64,000 nt of DNA from Leptolyngbya sp. SIOISBB (GTDB lineage: Bacteria; Cyanobacteriota; Cyanobacteriia; Phormidesmidales; Phormidesmidaceae), in assembly GCA_010671905.1 (NCBI GenBank), contig JAAHII010000001.1:7464026-7528025 (forward strand), in the 5' to 3' direction. Below the pieces are notes generated by a model. It saw nothing but the letters and a program-made list of their open reading frames with translations, was not told where the DNA came from and ran no database searches. Both the position numbers and the translations under genes were made by a program. Positions 6,868 through 14,935 of this stretch are shown piece by piece (the stretch's first letter is position 1; each line of letters starts with the position of its first letter).

Positions 6868-9800
6868 ATGCTGTCGCTCTCCAACCTCAAAGCGGCCCAA
6901 GCAGAAACCTATTACCAGGCTGACGATTATTACACGAATGAAGCATCCGGTGCTGCCGAGTTCCATCCGCAGTGGTTTGGCAGTGGCGCGACGGCGTTGG
7001 GATTGACCGGCGACGTCGCTGGCAACGATTTCAGATCCCTGTTGCAGGGACACGGCCCAGACGGCCAAGCCTTATTCCAACGCCAAGTGGATGTCGAAAA
7101 GCGTCGCGGGGCCACCGACTACACCTTCAGCGCCCCGAAAAGTGTGAGCGTTGCCGCCCTCGTGCAGCAGGACAAGCGCGTCCTGCAAGCCCACCATCAG
7201 GCGGTGAAAACAGCCCTATCGGTGTTAGAAGACCGCTACGTCGAAGCCCGCATCACGATCGCGCCGGGCGATCGCCAACGAGTGAACACCGGGAACATCA
7301 TCAGCGCTCTATTCCCCCACCAAACGAGCCGCGAACTCGACCCCCAACTGCACACCCACTGCGTCACCATTAACGCCACTCAAGCGCCGGATGGTCGCTG
7401 GTTTTCCTTCTCCAACGAGAGCGTGATTCGCCAGCAAAAACTGCTGGGTGAGGTCTACCAAAATGAACTCGCCTATGAACTGCGCCAGGTAGGCTATGAC
7501 ATTCAGCCCCTCGCCAATGGTCAGTTTGAGCTGGCCGGATACGACCCCGAAATGCTCGACGGGTTCTCGAAACGCCGCCAGCAAATTGAGGCGGTGATGG
7601 CGCGCTGGCAGCAAGAACGCGAGGTGATCAAAGATGGCGAGGGGCAACCCGTCACCGATACGGCAGCGCGGCGAGAGGCCGCAAATCTGCGATCGCGGCA
7701 GCGCAAATGCCATGACATTGGGCTGGAAGAACTGACCCAGGCTTGGGCTGAACAAGTGCAGCAGGAAGGCTGGACGTTGCCGGGAATTCCGAGCGCACTG
7801 GAGCACCTATCGAGTCCATCCGCGCAGGAAATTATTGGCAATAGCGTCCAGCATTGCGAAGAACGGCGGGCAATTTTCCCCCGTGAAGCCGTTGAACGAT
7901 TTGCCCTGGAACATCATCTGGGCGATCGCCCCTTTGCGGAAATCGCTGTCACCGTGGCGGGCTCCGACAACCTGATTCGCCTTGAGCCGGGGCTACCGAT
8001 GGGCAGTCTCCTAACCACGCAGCGCGCGATCGCCCTGGAGCAAGACACGATTCAACTCATGCAGGAAGGCCAGGGGCAGGTGCTCCCGTTGGCAACCTCC
8101 TGGCAAGCGGCCAGGCTGGTGGACGACGGCAACTTCAACGCGGGACAACAGCTGGCGGTGCAGCAGACGCTGACGAGTCTTGACCCGGTCATTGGTTGGC
8201 AGGGCGTGGCCGGAGCCGGTAAAACCTACGCGCTATCGGCGGTAAAACAGCAAGCGGAGCAGTCGGGCTACCAAGTCAAAGGCTTGGCCCCCAGTGCCGA
8301 AGCGGCGAGCGAGCTCGGAAAATCCTTGCAGATCGAAGCGGCTACGGTTGCGAGCCATCTGCTAACGCTACGTCAGGAGCGAGGCCCCCAACTCTGGATG
8401 GTGGATGAGGCCAGTTTGCTGGGGATGAAGACCGCCCATGACTTGTTAGCAAAAGCCCAGCAGCAGCAAGCCCGCGTCATTTTAGTCGGCGATACCCGCC
8501 AGCTCTCGGCGGTGGAAGCGGGGCATCCCTTCAAATCTCTGCAAGCCGCCGGGATGGCCACCAGCTATCTCGATGAGAGCCGTCGCCAGCAGACCCGCAG
8601 CCTACAGCAAGCGGTACGACATTTGGCGGCAGGCGAGATTGACCTGGGCATTGATGAGCTAATGGCCAATGGCAATATCACCCTCGCGGCGACCCCCGCC
8701 GCCAGTGAAGCCCGACTCGTGGAAACCTACTGTCAGCTTCCACCAGAGGAGCGAGACCAGACGCTGATTCTGACGAGCACTCGCGCGGCGCGGCAACGAC
8801 TGACGCAAGCGCTGCGACATCAGTTGCAGTATGACGGTGAACTGGCGGCCAATCAATTGCAAATTATGGGCATGACCTCCAAACACTTGACGGTGGCTGA
8901 GGCGGGATATGCCAGTCACTATAAAATTGGTGATGTCGTCGTGCCGCTGTACGGCTACCGTCAGAAAGGCATTCAGGCTGACTCGACGGGAGCGGGCCTC
9001 AGTCCCCGTCAGCGATATGAAGTCGTTGATATTCAACGAGAGCCCAATACCCTGACAGTGCGCGGTAAGGATGGTCAGGGGGTGACCTTCGATCCCGCCA
9101 AATGCGTGAAGAAGTTGGTGTATCAACCGATGCGGCTCGATGTCGCGGTGGGCGATCGCCTGCGGTGGACGCGCAACGACCGCCAGCAGCAGCATCGCAA
9201 TGGTCAGGAACTAACGGTCGCAGCGATCGACGGGACGCAAGTCACTGCCGTAGACCCGTCCGGTCAGCGCTATGAGATTGACGCCCAAGTCTGGCAGTAT
9301 CTCGACTACGCCTGGGGCAACACGATTCACAGCGCTCAGGGGAAGACGGCAGACCGGGTGATGGTGTTAGCCTACGACAACATTGATCAGGAGTCCTTGT
9401 ATGTGGCCTGCTCTCGGGTGAAGCACCACTTGAGCCTCTACACCGATAGCCTGGAACACCTGCGGCAGCAGGCCCATTGTTCTCGTAGTCAAAAGAACGT
9501 CACGGATTATCTCAGAGATTTGCGCGCCCAATGGGCGACCTCAGCAACGGCAACAGCGACACAATCCCCTGCGCCTCAATCTACGGCGAGCCAGCCATCG
9601 AGAGCAGCCGATCCAACGCCTGTCACTGCCTCTGGAGAAAGCTCGGCGGCAGCTGAGAAGCGAAAGTCTGAAGTACGTAAACAGGCTGAAGAATACCGTC
9701 GCATCTGGTGTGCCTGTCGGGATAGACTTCCCACGACGCTCACGGGTGAGGCGTTGGACCAGGCGATCTCGCAGCGGGTTCTCGCCAAAACGGGAGACGT

Positions 9801-9978
9801 GGATATGGTGGCCCATGTGATTATGTGTGGTTTGAACAGCCAGCAATATTCCCAGTCAGAGCGCCAGGTTTATGTCGAGAGGGTGGTCTATGCCGCTAGA
9901 GATGAGCTGCACAGGCAATCTGGACAACGAGCGCGACCGCCTCGTGCTCGGTCACGAGGGGCAGAGCTTGAACTGTAG
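6868..9978 (+). CDS. MobF-family relaxase with TraI-type helicase
   Basis: About 1036 residues from ATG 6868, where the relaxase domain begins (MLSLSNLKAAQAETYY); the open frame extends back to 6613 but that part is repeat DNA. Residues ~1-300 are a TrwC/TraI relaxase: the candidate catalytic tyrosines (AETYYQADDYYT), TDYTFSAPKSVSVAAL, and the metal-binding histidine cluster in LDPQLHTHCVTIN. A RecD-like superfamily 1 helicase follows, with Walker A GVAGAGKTYAL, Walker B LWMVDEASLLG, GDTRQLSAVEAGHPF, and late motif NTIHSAQGKTADRVMVLAYD. The last ~130 residues are a polar, basic tail. It nicks oriT, stays bound to the DNA 5' end and unwinds the transferred strand. All key motifs look intact. 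Confidence 0.93.
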   Translation: MLSLSNLKAAQAETYYQADDYYTNEASGAAEFHPQWFGSGATALGLTGDVAGNDFRSLLQGHGPDGQALFQRQVDVEKRRGATDYTFSAPKSVSVAALVQQDKRVLQAHHQAVKTALSVLEDRYVEARITIAPGDRQRVNTGNIISALFPHQTSRELDPQLHTHCVTINATQAPDGRWFSFSNESVIRQQKLLGEVYQNELAYELRQVGYDIQPLANGQFELAGYDPEMLDGFSKRRQQIEAVMARWQQEREVIKDGEGQPVTDTAARREAANLRSRQRKCHDIGLEELTQAWAEQVQQEGWTLPGIPSALEHLSSPSAQEIIGNSVQHCEERRAIFPREAVERFALEHHLGDRPFAEIAVTVAGSDNLIRLEPGLPMGSLLTTQRAIALEQDTIQLMQEGQGQVLPLATSWQAARLVDDGNFNAGQQLAVQQTLTSLDPVIGWQGVAGAGKTYALSAVKQQAEQSGYQVKGLAPSAEAASELGKSLQIEAATVASHLLTLRQERGPQLWMVDEASLLGMKTAHDLLAKAQQQQARVILVGDTRQLSAVEAGHPFKSLQAAGMATSYLDESRRQQTRSLQQAVRHLAAGEIDLGIDELMANGNITLAATPAASEARLVETYCQLPPEERDQTLILTSTRAARQRLTQALRHQLQYDGELAANQLQIMGMTSKHLTVAEAGYASHYKIGDVVVPLYGYRQKGIQADSTGAGLSPRQRYEVVDIQREPNTLTVRGKDGQGVTFDPAKCVKKLVYQPMRLDVAVGDRLRWTRNDRQQQHRNGQELTVAAIDGTQVTAVDPSGQRYEIDAQVWQYLDYAWGNTIHSAQGKTADRVMVLAYDNIDQESLYVACSRVKHHLSLYTDSLEHLRQQAHCSRSQKNVTDYLRDLRAQWATSATATATQSPAPQSTASQPSRAADPTPVTASGESSAAAEKRKSEVRKQAEEYRRIWCACRDRLPTTLTGEALDQAISQRVLAKTGDVDMVAHVIMCGLNSQQYSQSERQVYVERVVYAARDELHRQSGQRARPPRARSRGAELEL

Positions 9979-9992
9979 GGGATTGGGTGGCG

Positions 9993-10166
9993 ATGGCAGT
10001 GAGTGGCGAAGCTGGAACGGTAGGCGATCGCTCTGTCATCGAGACAGAGGAGAGTTTTATGGTGCTCGGGTGCTGTCTACGATTGCCTGACTTTAAGTAT
10101 CGGGAATATCTCGACGTGATCTTATCCCTCAAACTGGCAGACCTTTATCAACAGTTTGCGCAATAG
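9993..10166 (+). CDS. Small hypothetical protein after relaxase
   Basis: A 57-codon frame beginning MAVSGEAGTVGDRSVIE and ending LADLYQQFAQ, 14 nt downstream of the relaxase stop on the same strand. A GGGTGG stretch upstream may serve as ribosome site. The second half (LPDFKYREYLDVILSLKLAD) is a plausible helical segment. No family recognised. Confidence 0.4.
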   Translation: MAVSGEAGTVGDRSVIETEESFMVLGCCLRLPDFKYREYLDVILSLKLADLYQQFAQ

Positions 10167-10202
10167 GGTATCTAGGTTGAGCTATCGCTACCTGAGTACG
10201 TA

Positions 10203-10355
10203 ATGACAAACTTAATAAACCGATTAACCGAACTCAAGCGTCTCCAGGAGCAACAATCACACCGGACTAAGCGCGTGGATGAAATCACCATTGTGGGAGT
10301 AGACCCGTTAACCCGTGAGGAGACTGCGTGGTTCACTATCAAAGTGGATCGATGA
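10203..10355 (+). CDS. Small hypothetical protein
   Basis: A 50-residue frame: MTNLINRLTELKRLQEQQSH, then a strand-rich half (VDEITIVGVDP, AWFTIKVDR). Same strand as the relaxase and the DUF4177-like gene. No strong Shine-Dalgarno, no known family. Composition looks coding. Confidence 0.35.
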   Translation: MTNLINRLTELKRLQEQQSHRTKRVDEITIVGVDPLTREETAWFTIKVDR

Positions 10356-10422
10356 CTACCCATAAGTCCACTTATGCCGAAAGTCTCAATATAATTGAGG
10401 CGAAATTTACTCAAGAGAAATC

Positions 10423-10626
10423 ATGCCTAAATTTGAGTATCGTATCCATGCCTTTCGAGATATATCCCAAAGAGAAGAAGAGTTGAACGCTTTAGGAGAG
10501 GAGGAGTGGGAACTGGTTGCGCTCATCCCTGGCAGTGGAAATATTAGTGATCTGCGTCTCCCGGAAGTTTTGCTCAAGAGAGAAAAAAAGAGCAACTCAG
10601 TAGAGCGCCTTGAGGCCGTGTCGTAG
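10423..10626 (+). CDS. DUF4177-like small protein
   Basis: A 67-residue protein: FEYRIHAF, then REEELNALGEEEWELVALIP and a final VLLKREKK. This is the pattern of the DUF4177-like family (Y-E-Y-K..., L-N-x-L-G-x-x-G-W-E-L-V, ...LKR). Family function unknown; such proteins are common small accessory proteins in bacteria and mobile elements. Last of three small plus-strand genes after the relaxase. Confidence 0.65.
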   Translation: MPKFEYRIHAFRDISQREEELNALGEEEWELVALIPGSGNISDLRLPEVLLKREKKSNSVERLEAVS

Positions 10627-10858
10627 CAACTCTGTTGCTAAAACTAAGCCCTTAAGGCTATGTGGTTGGGTAGCTGTAGCGGCTCGCAAACAGCGGGACT
10701 CATGCTTGCAAGCAGAGTACTCAGCTCAGATTAAGTGCGAATAAGCTGAAAGCCTTGCCGAATGAGGGATGAGCTTGGTCTTTGACTAGCTTGAGTGTTT
10801 GCGACGCGGGGCAAACACTCCAACGGCCTTGCCCCAGCGTAGGGGGTGATACGATTCC

Positions 10859-10977
10859 ACATAATCACCCATGTTGAGATGGGTTTGAAAGCCATCGAAA
10901 GCCCTAAGGTATGGGTATTCTGATGACTTTGAGAGTCCATCGTGTTAGGGGGAAAGTTTCTCTCTAATAAGTTGTTA
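10859..10977. repeat. 119-bp dispersed repeat, copy 1
   Basis: Begins ACATAATCACC and ends CTCTCTAATAAGTTGTTA. It is the same length as 46153-46271 and nearly collinear with it, with long identical blocks such as TTCTGATGACTTT and TCTCTCTAATAAGTTGTTA. No terminal inverted repeats and no frame of note. It fills part of the gap 10627-11024, which otherwise shows nothing I can name. Confidence 0.75.
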
Positions 10978-11024
10978 GGTCGCTGTAAATCATCAATATT
11001 GCTTCCAAAAGCTAAATGAGTTAG

Positions 11025-11681
11025 ATGAAAAAGTTAAGGCTTTATATTTTTGCGACATCACCATTTCCTGATGTATATATAAACATCATTTCACACTGCT
11101 ATGAGTATTTTGAAAATCTTGATGGAGTTGTTTTAATTAGCCTGAGCCTAGAAAAGTTCTCGAATGCTAAGCAGATTGATTTTCTGAATGATCTAAGCAA
11201 TAAAATTCAAAAACAGATACATTGTCTTTGCGAGGGAAAGTATTGCATTCTACAAAGTGGCTCGAATGAGGTGAAAGACATTTCAATTAGTGCCGAAGAC
11301 CGTCAACTATATGCTGGATTGGTAAATCTTGAATTTGGTTTCGAGGCACTATTTGTTGATGACATAGAAGAATACATAAAACAGATAATTCAATTAGACT
11401 TTTTCTCTTACATATTTGATGTAACTGCCATAGGCAAAGATTACATTATCCCTGTTTACAAAAGCTTAACCCAGAATAATGTCAGTGCTGTATATTCATT
11501 TAGGTTATTATCGGCTCACCGCACTTTCGATGACAGAGAACTAATTCATAATTTAGAAAATCACCAAACATATACTTACGCTCGTGTGGTTGACTATGAA
11601 TATGAAAATAAAATTATAAAATCTATTAATTTTCCTCCTGAATATCAACAGGCAGGCATGGCAATACTAACTTATTTTTAA
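11025..11681 (+). CDS. Unknown protein with possible CARF-like Rossmann core
   Basis: A 218-residue protein, first of an AT-rich three-gene cassette. The start (KLRLYIFATSPFPDVYINII) alternates hydrophobic strand and helix as in a Rossmann-type fold. YIFDVTAIGKDYIIPVYKSL later resembles the D-x-T-x-x-K motif of CARF-like ligand-binding domains, though it is not exact. No enzyme motif seen. If the resemblance is real, the protein would sense a nucleotide signal. The strong AT bias and lack of HIP1 sites mark it as foreign compared with the surrounding transfer genes. Function not assigned. Confidence 0.55.
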   Translation: MKKLRLYIFATSPFPDVYINIISHCYEYFENLDGVVLISLSLEKFSNAKQIDFLNDLSNKIQKQIHCLCEGKYCILQSGSNEVKDISISAEDRQLYAGLVNLEFGFEALFVDDIEEYIKQIIQLDFFSYIFDVTAIGKDYIIPVYKSLTQNNVSAVYSFRLLSAHRTFDDRELIHNLENHQTYTYARVVDYEYENKIIKSINFPPEYQQAGMAILTYF

Positions 11682-11754
11682 TAGTGTAATTAATCAAAAA
11701 TATCCAGACACTAAAGTAAGTATTACTATCAAGCAGGAGAAGCTTCTCGTCTCA

Positions 11755-12165
11755 ATGATTATTGAAACTCCTGAAGGAGAAAAAGAAAAGATTGAAAAGG
11801 CTCTATATGACTACGGTCTCATTGTATTTGGGAAGAAATCTATTAATGAATTCACTCAAGACCCCCTGTTAATAAGGAATTTTAAGGGCCAGTTGGCTCT
11901 GTTTGAGGCACAAATTAGCGCTCAAGAAAAAATAATGCAATATCAGGAGAAAGCACTAAATAAGCAAGAGAAAGCACTAAATGAAAAGAGTACTCATATA
12001 GATAAATTGCTTTCAATACTTTCAGGACTGGAGACGACGTCTAGCAATTCAACAATACATATTGAAAAGCTCATTCAAGTCAAGGATTCACAGTTGGCTA
12101 TTGACCGTGGAATAATAGTTGATGGTCAGATGAAAGGAAATATCAACTCTGGAGATGGAGAATAA
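11755..12165 (+). CDS. Coiled-coil protein sharing a C-terminal motif with the next gene
   Basis: A 136-residue protein. The N-terminus (MIIETPEGEKEKIEKALYDY) is compact. The middle is a coiled coil with a repeat (QEKALNKQEKALNEK). The C-terminus reads DRGIIVDGQMKGNINSGD. The next gene ends with nearly the same motif, RGVIVEGKIKGDITTGD. A shared tail in two adjacent small proteins suggests they assemble with a common partner or with each other. 73 nt downstream of the 218-residue gene. Possible toxin-antitoxin, effector-associated or immunity adapter; not recognised. Confidence 0.6.
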   Translation: MIIETPEGEKEKIEKALYDYGLIVFGKKSINEFTQDPLLIRNFKGQLALFEAQISAQEKIMQYQEKALNKQEKALNEKSTHIDKLLSILSGLETTSSNSTIHIEKLIQVKDSQLAIDRGIIVDGQMKGNINSGDGE

Positions 12166-12170
12166 TTATT

Positions 12171-12416
12171 TTGTTAAACTTAATTGGTGCCACATTAAAT
12201 TGGATTGAAGAAAATAAAGAGTGGTTCCTTTCAGGCTTGGGTATTGCTTTATTTGGTGCATTTTTAGCTTTTGTGAAATGGATATTCATAGAAAAGCGGA
12301 ATAAGTCAAAAAGAGCAAAGGGGTCAAGAAGAATAAGTATTGCTACTAAACGAGGTGTAATTGTTGAAGGTAAAATAAAGGGAGATATCACAACAGGAGA
12401 TAAAAATAAGAATTAA
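12171..12416 (+). CDS. Small single-span membrane protein of the AT-rich cassette
   Basis: An 81-residue protein; the only usable start is TTG 12171, 5 nt after the preceding stop. A membrane segment (WFLSGLGIALFGAFLAFVKW) at residues ~18-40 is followed by a basic stretch (RNKSKRAKGSRR) and the tail RGVIVEGKIKGDITTGD, which matches the tail of the upstream protein at 11 of 17 positions. A membrane-anchored effector that shares a docking tail with a coiled-coil partner is one reading. No family identified. Confidence 0.55.
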   Translation: MLNLIGATLNWIEENKEWFLSGLGIALFGAFLAFVKWIFIEKRNKSKRAKGSRRISIATKRGVIVEGKIKGDITTGDKNKN

Positions 12417-12454
12417 TCATGTAGATTAATGTCTTACGGTGTTTTCTGCTCATA

Positions 12455-12552
12455 TGAGGTGCAGTTAAAGTCCTGAAACCCTTGCTATTCATCCGCCTAA
12501 GATTTAGCATTGCATCTCATCTAGCAGGGAAATGCTGTGTTTTGCTCATACC
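12455..12552. repeat. Dispersed ~100-bp repeat, copy 2
   Basis: TGAGGT start, CCTGAA-CCCTTG, TGCATCTCA-CTAG, GCTGTGTTTTGCTCATACC: aligns in order with 50-150. It lies 40 nt after the AT-rich cassette. The rest of the gap to 12887 holds no clear gene. A minus-strand stretch (about 12700-12860) reads KRLMRRSPDFGQRLVCLAIG without a good start and could be a remnant of something larger. Confidence 0.5.
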
Positions 12553-12887
12553 TTAATATGAGGCTCCTGTAAACATACTTTGTTCAAGGACGCATAGTCT
12601 TTTGGAAAATATTTCTACTGCTTCAACTGAATTCTATAGGCATACCTAACAAACTGTTTGCACCCTACCATTGAGCAGTCATATTTTGATAGAGCTATGT
12701 TTGCTAGTGGCGGGTGAAACAGAACGTTAAAAATAATCGAATAGTTGCCCAAGAGCGGCAACCAATCGCCAGACACACCAAGCGTTGACCAAAATCAGGT
12801 GAACGACGCATCAGGCGTTTCAAGCCATAACTCCGAAGCGGTTTAGACCAAATCCAGTCCCTGGACTATTTTTCCGGCCTTGCACCG

Positions 12888-13048
12888 AATCGCCACTTCA
12901 GCCGGCACCGTGATTCAGTCGTCATCGGCGAGGAACGAAGCCAGCACTAGCAGCGCCAGCACGACTTCACTGGTGTCGTCATCCATCAGCACGGCAAAGG
13001 TGCGGAAACGAGTCAGGACGATCGCCACTTCAGCCGGTACCGTGATTC
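12888..13048. repeat. 29-bp direct repeat flanking a tiny gene
   Basis: ATCGCCACTTCAGCCGG followed by ACCGTGATTC occurs at 12888-12916 and again at 13020-13048, differing at two positions. In the second copy it encodes the first codons of the 45-residue peptide at 12915-13052; in the first it lies directly after that peptide's stop codon. This suggests a partial duplication of the gene start. Confidence 0.6.
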
Positions 13049-13052
13049 TCAT
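12915..13052 (-). CDS. 45-residue hydrophobic peptide coupled to the hydrolase gene
   Basis: MRITVPAEVAIVLTRF, then VVLALLVLASFLADDD. The ATG is 1 nt after the stop codon of the peptidoglycan hydrolase gene, and the Shine-Dalgarno AGGAGG is formed by that gene's last Arg codons, so it is translationally coupled. The C-terminal half is a short hydrophobic helix with an acidic end. Last gene of the transfer operon. No family known; a small membrane component of the transfer apparatus or an immunity/entry-exclusion peptide are guesses. Confidence 0.6.
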   Translation of the reverse strand: MRITVPAEVAIVLTRFRTFAVLMDDDTSEVVLALLVLASFLADDD

Positions 13053-13053
13053 C

Positions 13054-14247
13054 TCATCGCCTCCTGAGTAACTGCAGTGCGTCCAAATTGGCATCAGTGC
13101 GACGGGCCTGATCCGCTTTCACATGGCCCATACTGTTCCCTAGCCCTGGCGCGTCCAGTTTTCCGGTCGTGGGGTCGATGTAACTTTGTGCCCTGGCCTC
13201 CACAATCTGCTCGGGACTCGGGTCATGGGTGGCCAGGTGCGTCACAAAATCCTGCCCCGCCAACGGTGCCTGATTCCAAAGGTCAAGGGCGGTTAGGAGT
13301 GCGGCCTCCGAAAGCGGTTGCCCAAACTTGCCCACCGCCTGCGCCTGGATTTCTCGCTCCGCCTTCCGTAGCCGGTTGAGTTGTTTCTGATCGGCTTCCT
13401 GGGGCGAGCTGGCCCCATGCTGATAAGAGAAGAACCCCAGATTGGCCGCCCCATTGCCCGGATCGGTGTGGCCGTGATAGTCCTTATCAGGATTCAGATG
13501 GCCATCGACCGTGCCTTCCGCCTTGCCGATCGCCTTCATCAGCGTCTCGTCATCCAGGGTCAATGCAGCCGGTGCCTGTGCCTCTAACCCCGTCTCCCAG
13601 AGCGCCATGATGTCCTGCATGATGGGCAGCGTCTGGTCACGGTTGGTGCGCTCGCCCCCTTGCGGCGTGATTTCAATATGCACATGCTCCCCCGTACTGT
13701 TGCCCGTGCTGCCCTGTTGGGCGATGGGCTGCCCCAACTTCACTGCATCCCCAGTGGCCACATGGACTTTTGAGAAATGAGCGAGGAAGATCTCATGCCC
13801 GTCATGGCATTGGATATCGACCTGGTTGCCATAGCCCCCATGCCAGCCCGTATCGATCACCGTGCCCCCGCAAGGCGCAGGGACATCCACCTGGACTGAA
13901 TTTGTCACTGGATCGATCAGTGTCAGGTCATAGCTGCCCGCTGGCGATTCATCGAAAAAGTACGGCTTGGCGATCGCCAACGGCGCAAAAGCCACGTGCT
14001 CCCCTGCAGGCTGGATCAGCGGCTCCAACTCGAAGAGCGTCTTGCTGGGAACCACCACCCGCCCGAAAGCCCTGATTTCTGGTGTGGCGATGCGGATGCC
14101 CTCATGGAGCCAAACATCGCTGATCCGGTTGACCTGCGGGCTCAGCATGAAGACCACTGGAGGCGCGATCGCCACCCCCACCAGTAGCCATCCCACCAGC
14201 CCGCTGTGCTGCTTGGCGGCCTGGAATGCCATCGGCGCGACTACCAC
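13054..14247 (-). CDS. Bifunctional peptidoglycan hydrolase of the transfer operon (M23 + muramidase-like)
   Basis: About 398 residues from GTG 14247, preferred because GGAGGT lies 6 nt upstream; the frame is open to 14286. One membrane segment (GLVGWLLVGVAIAPPVVFML) near the N-terminus. Middle domain is an M23/LytM endopeptidase: GGYGNQVDIQCHDGHEIFLA, HFSKVHVATGDAVKLGQPIA, and the metal-binding GEHVHIEI. The C-terminal domain (KAIGKAEGTVDG, HTDPGNGAANLGFFSYQHGA) matches a cyanobacterial lysozyme-like domain whose glutamate sits in the AEG motif. Conjugation systems use such enzymes to open the wall for the channel. Last large gene of the operon running from 18042. Confidence 0.75.
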   Translation of the reverse strand: MVVAPMAFQAAKQHSGLVGWLLVGVAIAPPVVFMLSPQVNRISDVWLHEGIRIATPEIRAFGRVVVPSKTLFELEPLIQPAGEHVAFAPLAIAKPYFFDESPAGSYDLTLIDPVTNSVQVDVPAPCGGTVIDTGWHGGYGNQVDIQCHDGHEIFLAHFSKVHVATGDAVKLGQPIAQQGSTGNSTGEHVHIEITPQGGERTNRDQTLPIMQDIMALWETGLEAQAPAALTLDDETLMKAIGKAEGTVDGHLNPDKDYHGHTDPGNGAANLGFFSYQHGASSPQEADQKQLNRLRKAEREIQAQAVGKFGQPLSEAALLTALDLWNQAPLAGQDFVTHLATHDPSPEQIVEARAQSYIDPTTGKLDAPGLGNSMGHVKADQARRTDANLDALQLLRRR

Positions 14248-14375
14248 GGCTTGACCTCCTGCAAGTCGAGCGTCTGGTCTAGACAAAAGACGTTGTAGGT
14301 GAATTGGCCAGGGGCTAGAGCATCAGAGACGGCTAGCCCCCAAGCCAACGCAATCACGATGAGCTTGAGTGCCAT
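14241..14375 (-). CDS. 44-residue exported peptide
   Basis: MALKLIVIALAWGLAVSDAL has a classic signal-peptide shape (one Lys, hydrophobic core, small residues before a likely cleavage at DALA), followed by a mature part of about 24 residues (GQFTYNVFCLDQTLDLQEV, one Cys). The stop overlaps the GTG start region of the hydrolase gene, and the ATG is 4 nt after the upstream stop, so it belongs to the operon. Position is like that of small lipoprotein/VirB7-type components, but it lacks a lipobox. Confidence 0.55.
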   Translation of the reverse strand: MALKLIVIALAWGLAVSDALAPGQFTYNVFCLDQTLDLQEVKPW

Positions 14376-14379
14376 GGCG

Positions 14380-14763
14380 CTACTGCTCCTCCGTGCTCCA
14401 CTCGCGGGTATGAATCACCACCGGAATCTGACGGCCATCGGTACCGACGATGCTAGCCGCCACATTCTCCGTGGGCTGACGAGCCACATCGGCAGCGGCC
14501 CGCCCCCAAGAACCCACGTCTCCGGCTCTGACCTCAGCACTGCCCGGATTGCCCACCAAAAGATGAGCCACTCCCGAAACCAAGAACCAGCTCGCGGCCA
14601 TACCCCCAACCACGCCCAAGCTACGCAAAAGCGTTTTTGATGGGTGAGTCAATGCCCACCAAACGCCATAGAAGCCGGTCGAGATTTCGCTGACAAAAGA
14701 CTGTCGTTGATAGGTAACTTGCTCCATATCAATGTCGTAATTGCGGACGGTTTTTTTACTCAT
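14380..14763 (-). CDS. Small membrane protein of the transfer operon
   Basis: About 127 residues from ATG 14763 (AGGTG just upstream). Start MSKKTVRNYDIDMEQVTYQ is cytoplasmic; one membrane segment (LGVVGGMAASWFLVSGVAHLL) at residues ~50-72; the C-terminal ~55 residues (VIHTREWSTEEQ at the end) would be periplasmic. No family recognised. Membrane topology and operon position suggest a VirB8- or VirB3-like channel component, without sequence proof. Confidence 0.55.
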   Translation of the reverse strand: MSKKTVRNYDIDMEQVTYQRQSFVSEISTGFYGVWWALTHPSKTLLRSLGVVGGMAASWFLVSGVAHLLVGNPGSAEVRAGDVGSWGRAAADVARQPTENVAASIVGTDGRQIPVVIHTREWSTEEQ

Positions 14764-14829
14764 GGTGATCACCTATTAGAAAGTGCAAAAACAACGGTCA
14801 TCGGTGCCCCTGAATGCGTGGGGGCAGCC

Positions 14830-14935
14830 TGGGGGTATGGGGACATCTGGGGGCAAGCGACAAGGGCTAAAAGCCTGATATATCAGGTGCCCCCATGCCC
14901 CCAGCCCCCGACGTCAGTCGAGGGCATCGGGAAAA
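14830..14935. promoter_or_regulatory. G-rich nested inverted repeats with 14-bp palindrome
   Basis: CCTGATATATCAGG at 14874-14887 is a perfect palindrome. It sits inside a wider pairing of plus-strand GGGGG-rich DNA (14831-14854) with CCCCC-rich DNA (14890-14910). The block lies between the T4CP-like gene and the next gene of the operon, the only sizeable gap in it, and could terminate or retune transcription there. Confidence 0.45.

Noticed and set aside
7309-9195. Long minus-strand frames inside the relaxase
   Set aside because: Shadow frames caused by GC-rich codon use opposite a clear relaxase-helicase.
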